64,000 nt of DNA from Streptomyces sp. WAC05374 (lineage in GTDB: Bacteria > Actinomycetota > Actinomycetes > Streptomycetales > Streptomycetaceae). The position numbers and the translations under genes were made by a program. Where the stretch lies: the NCBI RefSeq assembly GCF_004353505.1, contig NZ_SMNQ01000001.1:1-64000 (forward strand). Direction: 5' to 3'. The notes under the pieces are model-generated. The model was not told where the DNA came from. It saw only the letters and a list, made by a program, of their open reading frames with translations, and did not search any database. This document shows, piece after piece, positions 42,030 through 51,400 of the stretch; within the stretch, counting starts at the first letter, position 1; each line of letters begins with the position of its first letter.

Positions 42030-45000
42030 TTACGAGGATGCTCCAGTGGTTGTGGGGGGAAGGCGGCAGTCAAGGACAAGGGCGGAGACGACTACGCCTT
42101 GCTCGTGCTGTTGGTGTTGTGCCTGTCGTTGCAGGTGGTCTTGGATTTTGCTCAGCGTGTGGTCCTGGACCGGGCACTGCCGCCTTTTGATGCCCCAGTG
42201 ATCGCAGTCAAAGTAGCCGATCAGGTAGACACCGGCGGTCCTGGGGGTTTGTAGGTAGTCGCCAACAAGCTGGTCTGTCAGGGCCATGGGAAGCGTTGTG
42301 TTCCAGCAGCCTTTGCACTCGATGACCACCTTGATGGGGTCGTCGCTGGCCCCGGGGACCGCCGGTGCTTCAATTTGAATGTCAGTCCGCAGGCCGGGGA
42401 AACCAGGTCGGCGGACCTGCACTTCGCGATTGATGACGACACGGTGGCCGCCTATGTCCTGAGCGAGGAAGGCAGCGACGATGTCGCTGAAATCCTCCTC
42501 CCAGCAGGGCCACCAGTTGGTGTGGTTAACACCATGTTGGTCTCTATTCCATAGAGCGATCACGAGCCCATTGGGTCGATGGAGTGCGGCCTCGAAGCGG
42601 TGTAGGGATTCCAGGATAATGTCGTGCAGCTGACGTTCGTCGGCTATTCGTCGCAATTGAGGGTCCCGGGCAAGGCGCAGTAGTTCTTCTGGGGTAAGCG
42701 GCGTGGCGTGGCGGGCGGCTGCGGCGCGGGCTGTGGTCCTTGCGGCGTTTCTCAGCTGCCACACGTCAGCGTAGCGATTGGCCAACCGCTGGAGATGGGT
42801 TGCTGCTTGGGGGCTTTCCTTCGCGGCCAGCAGGGTGGGCAGGGACCGGGCGAGGTCGCCGAGGCGGTCCTGGGTCGTGACGATGCCCGGTTCACCTCCG
42901 TAGGAGAGCGCCAGGATGGTGGTTCCTAGGTGGTCGACAACGAGGGTGTAGAGGTCTGCGAGCTGCTTTTCAGACAGTTCACCTGTGGCGTCGGGCCAGT
43001 TGCGGGACGTGCTTGCCAGTTGGTTGAGAAACTCGGCTAGTACAGTTTCGTCGCTTAGGCCGTCTCGGATGGCTGGCCAGGCTTCGGGGAGAACGGTGGT
43101 GAACTGATTATCGAAGAACATTAGAGCGTGGGCGGCCCTGATCCAGCGGGTGCGCGGCTTGCTGCCCTGGTGTTGCTGAGCAGGATCGGCGGCAACTTCC
43201 TGCCGCAACAGGTCTCGGGCTTCGGTGTCTGCATGGGCGGCCAGAGCGTGCAGGGTGGTGGCCCATTGTTCAGGAGTCCGTACTGGTGCGGTTGCCCAGG
43301 TGAGAAGGGTTGAGCGGGTCTCATTGCGCGTGGATGCTGCGAGGACACCCGTCATGCCGCGCGCCGTATTGTCGTCAGCCCGGTTCAGGACGTCGGCTAG
43401 CAGCGGCGGGAGATGGTCAGCTGCCCGGTGCGCGTACACGGGCAGGAGTTGGTTCCGCAGGGACACCTCGTGGTCGTCGTATGCCGGTGCGGAGGCCAAA
43501 GCCAGGACCCATCCCGCCGCCTGCTCGGGGGTGGCTGGTAGTACTGAGACGTCAGTGCCGGCGACGGCGAAGGCCGCGATCTCTGGGATGCGGGTCCATT
43601 GCGCCGATCCGTGTGGGGTGAGGTCGTCCGCGGTCAGGGGCGGAACGAGTCGAAGGGCGTGTTGAGCCGCCTGCTGCAGCGCGTGCGCCAGGTTACTGCC
43701 GGGCGCAGGGCAGGAGGGGGCTTTACGGGCCAGGGACATGACGGATGGGTGTCTGTTGGCGGCTGATCCGTCGTGGGTCTTGTGCAATTCGGCGAGGACG
43801 CGGCGCCAGGCCGTGCGTACATCGTTCGGTGTAGCAACGTGCAAGCCATCAAGTGCTGTGCGTAGTGCTTCGTCGCTGTAGGTGAGTTCCTTCCGCCGCT
43901 GTTCGCGCTCTTCGCGGATGGTGCGTTGGCGGGGATTTTCGGTCGGAGGGGTGTCCCACCAAGCGGTCACTGTACGCAGCGAGGGGTGAGCCATGCGCGC
44001 CTGCTCGGCTTTCGCCAGCAGCACCGGATCATCGGGCTTGGCGATGCGGACGGCGTGAGCAGCTAGTTTTCGTGCCTGGGTGGAGAGGCTTCCCCACTGG
44101 TTCATCCAGTACAGTGCGTCGCCGGTCGGCAAGATCTGCATGGCATTCGAGATGCTGTCTAGGGTGATCAGCTGGGCCTCTGCCGCTTTTTCGAGCAGGC
44201 GGTGAGCGATAAGACGTCGTACGTTGTGCCTGTCAGCCAGGGCAGCACCAAGATCGGCTAGACGGTCGCTTGCTTGGTCCGAGTAGAGGAAGTCCTGATC
44301 GCAGTCGGCTAGGGCCAGCAGCGCCTGCACAGCCTTCGCGATGTACTGCTGTTGTGGAGTATTGCCGTCTGCTTTGGCATTGCGTACGGCCTGAGCGGTG
44401 AGGGCAATCGCCAGCGTCTTGCTTCCCTGACCACCGGGTGCGCTGAGGATGCGTGTGGCCCAGTCCATGGCCGTTGACAGGTCAGTAGGTGAGAGCATAC
44501 CTGGGAGCTCTCGCTGCAGCATGTAGGCGGTCCCGATATATGCGGGGTCTGGGTCGGGGACCAGGTCGAGGAAGTCGTCGAGGCTTATGTGCTGTGGCCA
44601 CAGCCGTTGCAGGGCTGCGGCGGCCACTTCTGGGGATGCGTCCCTTGCCAGCGTGTTGATCCGGCCGAGGGTTGCGGCGTCCACTACCGTCGCATCGATG
44701 GCAGACACGCGGATCTCGGTGACGACCCCGGTATGTTCGGCGATCTTGAGCAGTGGGTCAGCCAGTCCTGCGGAAAGGCACGACCGCGCGAGAGCGACGG
44801 CCGTGTAAAGCAGGTTGGGCTCTGTGCTCGCCTCTAGGTACTGCTGCAACTGGTTCTCAAGTTCAGGGTGAGCGAATCGGTGGGAGGCGGACCATTGGAA
44901 TGCAGCGGTGTCGTCGCGTTCAAAGTGACTGAGAAAGGCCTGCGCAGCCCGCGCCCGGCCGGAAGGGGGCAGGGCTTGCAGGTCTGCAAGTTGGAGCACG

Positions 45001-46241
45001 AGGGGGTCGTCGCGGAGAATCTCCTCGAACAGGTCGGGGTCGCTGGTGCAGCGCCAGGCGGCTGTCTCTTGATGAACTGGCAGTACATGGCGGGCTGAAC
45101 CGTCGCCGATCCACAGCAGTTCCCGCTGCACTTCAGCATGCACGCGCCGGGTCCGCAGGAAGCGGGCTGCGAGAAATTCCTGATAGCTGCGGTGCGCGAA
45201 GGTCCACCGCAGTTCACCTACCGGCACGAACAAGCCCGACTCGACCGCCTGACGCAGTTCTCGCGTTGTACAGGAAACGGCTGACCCGAGAGGGCCTGGT
45301 TCACCACCGCCGCCGGACAACTGAGAGAGTGTCAGGTCTCCTTGCGCTGGCTGCGCCTGGTCACTGATCGTCTGATACCCACCGAACTGCGCAGCGGCGG
45401 CGATGCGCGCTGCGACAGCAAGAAGATCCCCGGCCGGGACTTGACGATCAAGGGCTGCCGGGTCGGTCGGGCGCTGCGTCTCGGTGCACAGGTGACGGCA
45501 GGCCTCCAAATATGCAGCTTCGGTCGTGGCAGGCAGGGTACCGTTGTCGCCGAAACTGACCACTAGCTGCCGCAGCGTGACCGGGTGAATGGCTAGCGCA
45601 ACCAATCCTCGCCGCTGTACCTCATCGATGAACCCGTCGGGCTCCCCAACACCGTAGAGGTCGGCAGCCAATCTGGCTTCCTCTCGAGAAAGCGGAGCTA
45701 GACCCCTGAGGGCAACTCCCCCTGGTCCCCACAAGCGGATGAGATCATCTTGCAGCGTGCGGGGCCATCGTGCGGTGCGGCAGGTGATCCGCAGTTTCAG
45801 CGAAGCCCGCGCCGACTCGCTCAACGCTTCGAGACGAGCGACAATGTGCCGATCCAAGGAGGGCAGAGCATTCAGCCCCTCATCCAGCCCGTCAAGCAGC
45901 ACGTGCCACTCGCCCGTGGCCTGAGGGGGCCTGAGTGCCGCTTCAAGAGCCTGCGCGGCAAGCAGGGCATCCTGGCATCGCCCCAGATCGACCCACGTGG
46001 CGGACAATCCTGCTGCGTCCAGTGCCTTACGCTCCTGCAGGAGCGTCTTCGACTTACCAGCACCACGCTCAGCACGCAGCACCAGAACCGGGACCTGCCG
46101 CTCTGCGGCCAACGGAACCCCCACACGCGAGCTGAACGGGGCCGGCAGCGCCCAGCCATAGGCATCAGCCGCCGGCGGTGCCCCCAGCGGATAGACCCGG
46201 CGCTCCCAAGGACAGTCCTGCCACGCCATCTGCTCGGTCAT
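42030..46241 (-). CDS. STAND-like P-loop NTPase with C-terminal PD-(D/E)XK nuclease
   Basis: A 1403-residue single protein from ATG 46241 (GGAGG ribosome site). The N-terminal NTPase has a P-loop ERGAGKS (residues 58-64) and a NACHT-like Walker B HVLLDGLDEG (113-122), with a following HRSYQEFLAARFL segment typical of NACHT helical domains. A long helical repeat region of about 800 residues (HEAT-like, many AxxALxxL helices) fills the middle. At the end is a restriction-type nuclease core: Asp1287 in TDIQIEAP, then Glu1308-x-Lys1310 in VVIECKG. Avs-type antiviral STAND proteins carry the nuclease N-terminally; the order here is reversed. Likely an infection-triggered DNA degrader; the trigger is unknown. 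Codon use is less GC-biased than core genes. Confidence 0.8.
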   Translation of the reverse strand: MTEQMAWQDCPWERRVYPLGAPPAADAYGWALPAPFSSRVGVPLAAERQVPVLVLRAERGAGKSKTLLQERKALDAAGLSATWVDLGRCQDALLAAQALEAALRPPQATGEWHVLLDGLDEGLNALPSLDRHIVARLEALSESARASLKLRITCRTARWPRTLQDDLIRLWGPGGVALRGLAPLSREEARLAADLYGVGEPDGFIDEVQRRGLVALAIHPVTLRQLVVSFGDNGTLPATTEAAYLEACRHLCTETQRPTDPAALDRQVPAGDLLAVAARIAAAAQFGGYQTISDQAQPAQGDLTLSQLSGGGGEPGPLGSAVSCTTRELRQAVESGLFVPVGELRWTFAHRSYQEFLAARFLRTRRVHAEVQRELLWIGDGSARHVLPVHQETAAWRCTSDPDLFEEILRDDPLVLQLADLQALPPSGRARAAQAFLSHFERDDTAAFQWSASHRFAHPELENQLQQYLEASTEPNLLYTAVALARSCLSAGLADPLLKIAEHTGVVTEIRVSAIDATVVDAATLGRINTLARDASPEVAAAALQRLWPQHISLDDFLDLVPDPDPAYIGTAYMLQRELPGMLSPTDLSTAMDWATRILSAPGGQGSKTLAIALTAQAVRNAKADGNTPQQQYIAKAVQALLALADCDQDFLYSDQASDRLADLGAALADRHNVRRLIAHRLLEKAAEAQLITLDSISNAMQILPTGDALYWMNQWGSLSTQARKLAAHAVRIAKPDDPVLLAKAEQARMAHPSLRTVTAWWDTPPTENPRQRTIREEREQRRKELTYSDEALRTALDGLHVATPNDVRTAWRRVLAELHKTHDGSAANRHPSVMSLARKAPSCPAPGSNLAHALQQAAQHALRLVPPLTADDLTPHGSAQWTRIPEIAAFAVAGTDVSVLPATPEQAAGWVLALASAPAYDDHEVSLRNQLLPVYAHRAADHLPPLLADVLNRADDNTARGMTGVLAASTRNETRSTLLTWATAPVRTPEQWATTLHALAAHADTEARDLLRQEVAADPAQQHQGSKPRTRWIRAAHALMFFDNQFTTVLPEAWPAIRDGLSDETVLAEFLNQLASTSRNWPDATGELSEKQLADLYTLVVDHLGTTILALSYGGEPGIVTTQDRLGDLARSLPTLLAAKESPQAATHLQRLANRYADVWQLRNAARTTARAAAARHATPLTPEELLRLARDPQLRRIADERQLHDIILESLHRFEAALHRPNGLVIALWNRDQHGVNHTNWWPCWEEDFSDIVAAFLAQDIGGHRVVINREVQVRRPGFPGLRTDIQIEAPAVPGASDDPIKVVIECKGCWNTTLPMALTDQLVGDYLQTPRTAGVYLIGYFDCDHWGIKRRQCPVQDHTLSKIQDHLQRQAQHQQHEQGVVVSALVLDCRLPPTTTGASS

Positions 46242-46647
46242 CCCCTACCTCCGCACTCCAGCACGCCACCACACTAAACCGCATACACCACAACAGGCCG
46301 TGCCCAGCGCCACAGGCGGACCACTGCGCGAGGCCCATGGCGGTGAGTGCCTCTACTTCTTCGCCCCTCCCCTGCGCCCGTGTCGGTGCCAACTGCCATC
46401 ACGAGCGGCCGCCCACCATGCCCGCATGGCCTGATCGGAATCGCGAGTGACAGGCCGAACCGATCCCGGCCATGGCCCCGAGCACCTAGTCGACGATCTC
46501 GTCGTCAATGATCGGAGGTGGCTTCAGCAACTCATCAAAGCCACTGAAAGCGGGCCTACCCGCTTGCGTCTATCGGCCGACTCCCACAACGGCGTCACGA
46601 CGCTCCACGATGGTCATACGAACGCCCGCTTCAACTGCCGGCCTGAC
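46242..46647. other. Gap upstream of the NTPase-nuclease gene
   Basis: About 400 bp that should contain the leftward promoter of the NTPase-nuclease gene. Two plus-strand open frames (46178-46450 and 46447-46689) have weak coding character and are not annotated. Confidence 0.35.
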
Positions 46648-46959
46648 CTATGGAGCATCCAGGACCAGCAGGTCACTGCCATCGGGTGATTCCGTGACGG
46701 GGTGCCCAAGCTGGACCAGCAGGCCGGAGACCGCCGCCTGCACTATCGCTTGCATGCTGTCGCCAGCAGCTCCGGGCCGGTCCTGCGCCAGCGACCTGAA
46801 CCCGTCCGAGGCCGTCCACCGCACGAGCACCCTGGCCGGCACCTGTATCACCAACATCCCCGCACGGCCGTCCTCCGCATCACCTCGGGCGACGTGGAAC
46901 CCCGCCTCCATCAAGGCACGCCGAACCCGCGCGAGCAGATCGGGCGGAACAGAGTACAC
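46648..46959 (-). CDS. Small hypothetical protein interrupted upstream by an IS
   Basis: A 103-residue protein of coding-like composition (MYSVPPDLLARVRRALMEAG; GMLVIQVPARVLVRWTASDG; DSMQAIVQAAVSGLLVQLGH). GTG 46959 is the preferred start; a TTG at 46992 would add 11 residues. An IS427-like element begins about 45 bp upstream, so the native promoter was separated from the gene; transcription would now have to come from the IS end. Family not recognised. Confidence 0.5.
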   Translation of the reverse strand: MYSVPPDLLARVRRALMEAGFHVARGDAEDGRAGMLVIQVPARVLVRWTASDGFRSLAQDRPGAAGDSMQAIVQAAVSGLLVQLGHPVTESPDGSDLLVLDAP

Positions 46960-47042
46960 GAGACCCCGCCTGCCCCGAAGCGCGCCGACCAAACCTCCGG
47001 GCTAGGTCGTGTCCGGAAAGTCGATCGCTCGTTACTCCGTCC

Positions 47043-47875
47043 GTGGTGCGTCGACATGAACTGACTGATGAGTCGTGGGCGTTGATCGCTCCGTTGCTGG
47101 CGCCGGGCCGGATGGACAGGCCTGTGCGGGACAGGCGCCAGGTGGTGAACGGGATCCTGTGGAAGCTGTCCACCGGTGCGGCCTGGCGTGACCTGCCCGA
47201 TCGTTATGGGCCGTGGAAGACGGTCTACGAACGGTTCCGGCACTGGTCCGCCGACGGCACCTGGGACAGGCTGCTGGCGCATGTCCAGCAGCATTCCGAC
47301 GCCGTCGGCACCGTCAACTGGTCGATCGTCTGCGTGGACTCCACGACGGTCCGCGCCCATCAGCACGCGGCCGGGGCTCGAAAAGGGGGCCCTGGGAGGG
47401 CGAGGCCCTCGGCCGGTCGCGCGGCGGGCTGACCAGCAAGATCCACCTGGCCTGCGACGGCCGGGGCCGGCCGCTCTCCTCCACCCTGACCGGCGGGAAC
47501 GTCAACGACTGCACCCAGTTCGAAGCGGTCATGGACCGGATCAAGGTCGCCCGGCCGGGGCGGGGCAGGCCCCGGACCCCGCCCGACCGAGTGGTCGCCG
47601 ACAAGGGCTGCTCCGCGCGGAAGATCCGTGCCTACCTGCGACGACGGGGAATCGCCTGCACGATCCCGGAGCGGATCGACCAGATCAACGGCCGCATCCG
47701 GCGCGGCAGCGCCCGGTGTCGGCTCGACAAAGCCGCCTACCGACGCCGCAACGTCGTCGAACGCTGCTTCAGCCGCCTCAAACAGAACCGCGCCCTGGCC
47801 ACGCGCTACGACAAACGAGCCGCCCACTTCAAAGCCATGGTCACCCTCGCCTGCCTCCGACTCTGGCTCCCCTGA
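47043..47875 (+). CDS. IS427-like transposase, made by -1 frameshift
   Basis: ORF A starts at GTG 47043 (VRRHELTDESWALIAPLLAP) and contains the helix-turn-helix-like ILWKLSTGAAWRDLP and the first catalytic Asp in CVDSTTVRAH. It reaches a slippery A_AAA_GGG at 47381-47387. In the -1 frame ORF B continues SKRGPWEGEALGRSRGGLTS, the second Asp in VVADKG and the Glu in NVVERCFSRLKQ, ending at 47875. The joined product has a complete DDE triad and normal length, about 277 residues. Without frameshifting ORF A stops at 47432. The element appears intact and potentially active. Confidence 0.85.
47381..47389 (+). promoter_or_regulatory. Programmed -1 frameshift site in IS transposase
   Basis: AAAAGGGGG containing the heptamer A_AAA_GGG in the ORF A reading phase (codons cgA-AAA-GGG). 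A one-base backward slip joins ORF A to ORF B exactly where the protein family is continuous. Two-frame organisation with such a site is established for IS427-group elements. Confidence 0.75.
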
Positions 47876-47979
47876 CTTTCCGGACATGACCTAGGGCACG
47901 CGCCTGCGAACCGCAGCCGGGTCATCAAGCACGCCGAAGATTCTTTACGGGAAAGCGCTTAGATTCGTCCATCAAATCC

Positions 47980-48019
47980 CACAGGAGCCCAATGCAGATT
48001 GCTAAATTGGGCTCCTGTG
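47980..48019 (-). terminator. Terminator downstream of the immunity gene
   Basis: A perfect 14-bp stem, CACAGGAGCCCAAT pairing with ATTGGGCTCCTGTG, with a 12-base loop. It lies 18 bp after the stop codon of the leftward immunity-like gene, so it probably ends the RHS-immunity transcript and shields it from the IS. Confidence 0.75.
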
Positions 48020-48037
48020 ACTCGACTTGGGACTCGA

Positions 48038-48451
48038 CTAATCGTAGTATCCGGGGGCGAACACGGTCACACCTTCTACGATGGAGTCGTCCTCAAAGGG
48101 GGCTGAGCAGAACAGCGCAAAGCACTGGTCCGAGTACTCCACTCCCGACTCATCCTCGCTCCCCGAGAGGCCAGCCTCTCTTAGTTCAGCAACTACTTCT
48201 CGATAGCTGCGCCCCAAAAGGGGAACGGAACCAAGGAACACGCCGGCAACGGGTGTCACCTCCAGGAACTCGAGCCTGTCTGAATCGTTGAAATCAAGGA
48301 ACAGCCCAAGATCCACGTAGTGGTCCGTGAGCACGGTAGAGCTTCCCCTTTGAAATGACTCACACGGTCCGAGCCGAGCCCTTAGATCGGCGCGCGTCTC
48401 GCCAAACTTAGCTCGATCCAGCCCTTGGCGTGGGATCACATTGAAGCGCAC
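48038..48451 (-). CDS. Putative immunity protein for the RHS toxin
   Basis: A 137-residue acidic protein (VDLGLFLDFNDSDRLEFLEV, then GRSYREVVAELREAGLSGSE and DDSIVEGVTVFAPGYYD) starting at GTG 48451, only 4 bp after the stop codon of the RHS toxin gene on the same strand. Small acidic proteins in this position are the normal cognate immunity proteins of polymorphic toxins. No family can be named with certainty. Its codon use is much less GC-biased than the RHS core, as is that of the toxin tip, consistent with tip and immunity gene being exchanged together. Confidence 0.75.
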   Translation of the reverse strand: MRFNVIPRQGLDRAKFGETRADLRARLGPCESFQRGSSTVLTDHYVDLGLFLDFNDSDRLEFLEVTPVAGVFLGSVPLLGRSYREVVAELREAGLSGSEDESGVEYSDQCFALFCSAPFEDDSIVEGVTVFAPGYYD

Positions 48452-48455
48452 TAGT

Positions 48456-51400
48456 TCACCATCCAGGAGGAAGGAAGTACATCATTTCCTTGATCGCATT
48501 ATCATACTTGGTGCCAAATTTCGACCTAATGTCATTGACGTCCATTTGTATGGCTGCGCGATAGTTGCCTTGATTAATCAACGCTTGCTGCTGCCGACGA
48601 TGCTCTATCGCCTCGCGACTCCGGCCCCAGCTCGCCGTCCTGTAATGGTCCGCCCTGTCCATCTGGATTGACGGACCTTTATCTCGCGGCAGTCCATTGA
48701 TCGAGTTGGGCGGCATATGGTTGATCTCAGTGCCGTGAACATTCCTCCCTGTTGCAGGATCCTTAAGATTCTTGTAGATGCCGCCTCGGTAAACATGACC
48801 CGCGGGTGCAACGTTACAGTTGTGAACCAGGGCGGATACTGCCCCAGCGACCACATAATACGTATGCAGATCACTAACAGTCAGGTTGTGAACTGTGGCT
48901 TTGCCATCAGTCCACCGTTCGACTGCAGTTATCTGGACGAGTGTACCCGCACCCGTCTGGAGCCATGCTCCGGGACTGAGGTCCTCTGCAGGTACCCACT
49001 CATCGTCGCTTGGCACCCAAAACGGATGGCCGTCTGTGGCAATAACGGTTGCCGTATCAGTTGCATCGCTACCCGTACGCAGTGTGAGTCGTACTAGTTC
49101 TTTGGAGCCGGTTCCTTCGATGGTGGCTGTCACAGCCTCTGCGGCCGTCTCGCCTGTCTCAGGATCAGTGGCTAGGACGGTGTCTCCGGCCTTGATGTCA
49201 TCAATGGACTTCGCCGTGCCGTCGGCCATCAGCACCTTAGTTCCGGGAACAAAACTATTGCCGAAACACCTCTGCATGAGCTTGCTTGGCTTGGCTCCGC
49301 TTGCACCAAGCCCCATACGATAGCCAAGACCGTCCGCAAACGCTCTGCCAAACATCTCTGCGGCACTCTGACTACTCAGAGGCAGAGCCTCCAGGTCATC
49401 CGCAGTTATCATCTGATTACAGTCGAATATCAGGCACTCGCCGAGGTCATCTATATCCTTCTCGGGCATGCCATAGAGCCACATCTTCCATCTTGTTTCA
49501 CTGATAGCATCTTCGCCGCCGTATTTCCGCTGAGCTCGTCGACCTTCCGCGCCGCCATATCCGTTCTGCACCGTACGCACATAGGGCTCCCCAGCCTCCG
49601 CCATCTCGACAGTCGCTACATAGGAGCCGAGGGAGGCGATGTCCTGCTGTTCCTGGGCGTGCTCGGCTGCCTTCTTGAGAAGCCATCCGATCCACAGGCC
49701 GGTGGGATCAGAGTGAGTTATGGGATTGGCATTGGCGTAGGTGTACCCGTTCATCTGGAGCGGGTCATTGATGTCGATGATCGGGTCGGCGGAGATGAAG
49801 CGGCCGGTTGTTGCGTCGTATTCGCGGGCCCCGATATGAGTCAGACCGGTGGAGGAATCGTCGATGCCGTTGCCGAGGAAAGTGTGGCGGTCAGGCCAGT
49901 TGGTGGGTTCGGTGCCGCGGGGGTTGCCGTAGGGGTCGAACCGGCGGCCGGTTACAGCTTGGGCGGCGGTTTGCTCGACGGCGGTGGTCGCCGTGCCGTG
50001 GTGGTCTGGCAGGAGCACGGCGATCTTGTGGCCCGTCGTCTTACCGCCCGTTGTACGCACGGTGGTGGGTGCGCCTGGGTGGCTGTAGTAACGGCGGGCG
50101 TCCACGGCCTGGCCTGCTGTGTTGACGACGATTTCGGTTTCGCCGAGGAAGAGGGTGCGTGTGGTGCCGTCGTCCTCGATAAGGCGGTTGCCGGAGGCGT
50201 CGTACAGGTATTTGACGTCGGCGGTGCCGTCGTTGTTCGTGTCGACCGACGTCAGCTTGTTGCGGCGGTCCCACTTGAGGTTCTGGGTGTTGCCGTCGAC
50301 GACCCGCTCTTCGGTGTTGCCGGCGGAGTCGTACTGGTGGGTGGAGCGCGGCTTGATCACTGATCCAGGCGCGCGGAGGACCGAGGTGACCTCTGTCAGG
50401 GTGTGGGGCTGGACGATCGGGGCCGGCTGCGGGCCCCCCTCCACAGTCTTGCCGTACTTGTAGGTGTGGATGTCGTCCATGTCCGCGTCGGTGCGGTCGT
50501 GAACGGTCATCTCGGTTCGGTTGCCGATGGCGTCGAACTTGTAGGAGTGCCAGTAGCCGCTGCCTTCCGGACCCGCCGCGACGTTCGCGCGGTCAGGGCC
50601 GGCGCCCTGTGCCGACGACGTCCTTGGGCAGAGCAGGCTGCCGTTCCCGTCTGTCCAGGCGTGTGCCAGGCGTCCCATGGGGTCGTAGGCGAAGCACTGC
50701 TCTTCCGTGCTGGCGGGCTGCTTGTCTGTGACAGAGGTGATGTTGCCCAGCGTGTCGTAGGCATAGGTGACGGCTGAGATCGAGGTGGGGGCGGTCTCCC
50801 GGTCCTTGATCGACTGGCTGATGCGGCCGGTGTGCCGGTCGTAGGTGTTGGTCGTCCATACCCGGCGTGGTGCTTCTCCCGTGGTGGTTCGGAGTTCTTC
50901 CCCGTATGGGTTGAGGACGGTTTCGGCGGTGTACCACAGCAGACCTGAGGTTGTGGTGGCCGAGCCTTCGCCGTCGTATCGGGTGACGAGCTTCTCGGCT
51001 GCCAGGCCGCCGGGCGTGGCCGGGAGGTCGACCGACTGGGGTTTGCCCGTGAGGGTGTACGTGTTGGTGTAGGTGTACGTCCCGGCCAGTCCCGTGGTCA
51101 TGGGTGTGGTCGGAATGGTGATCTTTGATCCTGTGGGGCGGTACTCGGTGTCGTAGCCCGTGACTTCGCTGGTGAAGGCTGCGCCGTCGTTGTAGCGGAC
51201 GGAGGCCACAGGCTGGCCCTTGGCGCCGGGCAGGGTGTCATAGGTCCACTTTGCGACGAGCGGTCCTGTCTCGGCGTTGTCCTCGCGCAGCTCCGTCTGG
51301 CGGCCGAGGGCGTCGTACTTCGTGTGCTGGGTTCTGGCCTGGGAGTCCTCTGTCCTAATTTGCCGGTCCAGGTTGTCGTACTCGAAGTAGGCGGTGCCCA

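Larger units (their letters stand above)
47005..47891 (+). mobile_element. IS5-family (IS427-like) insertion sequence
   Basis: An 887-bp element with inverted ends GGTCGTGTCCGGAAAGTC on the left and, with one mismatch, its complement on the right (47874-47891). CTAG flanks both ends, consistent with TA target duplication. It encodes one transposase in two overlapping frames joined at a slippery heptamer. Confidence 0.88.
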
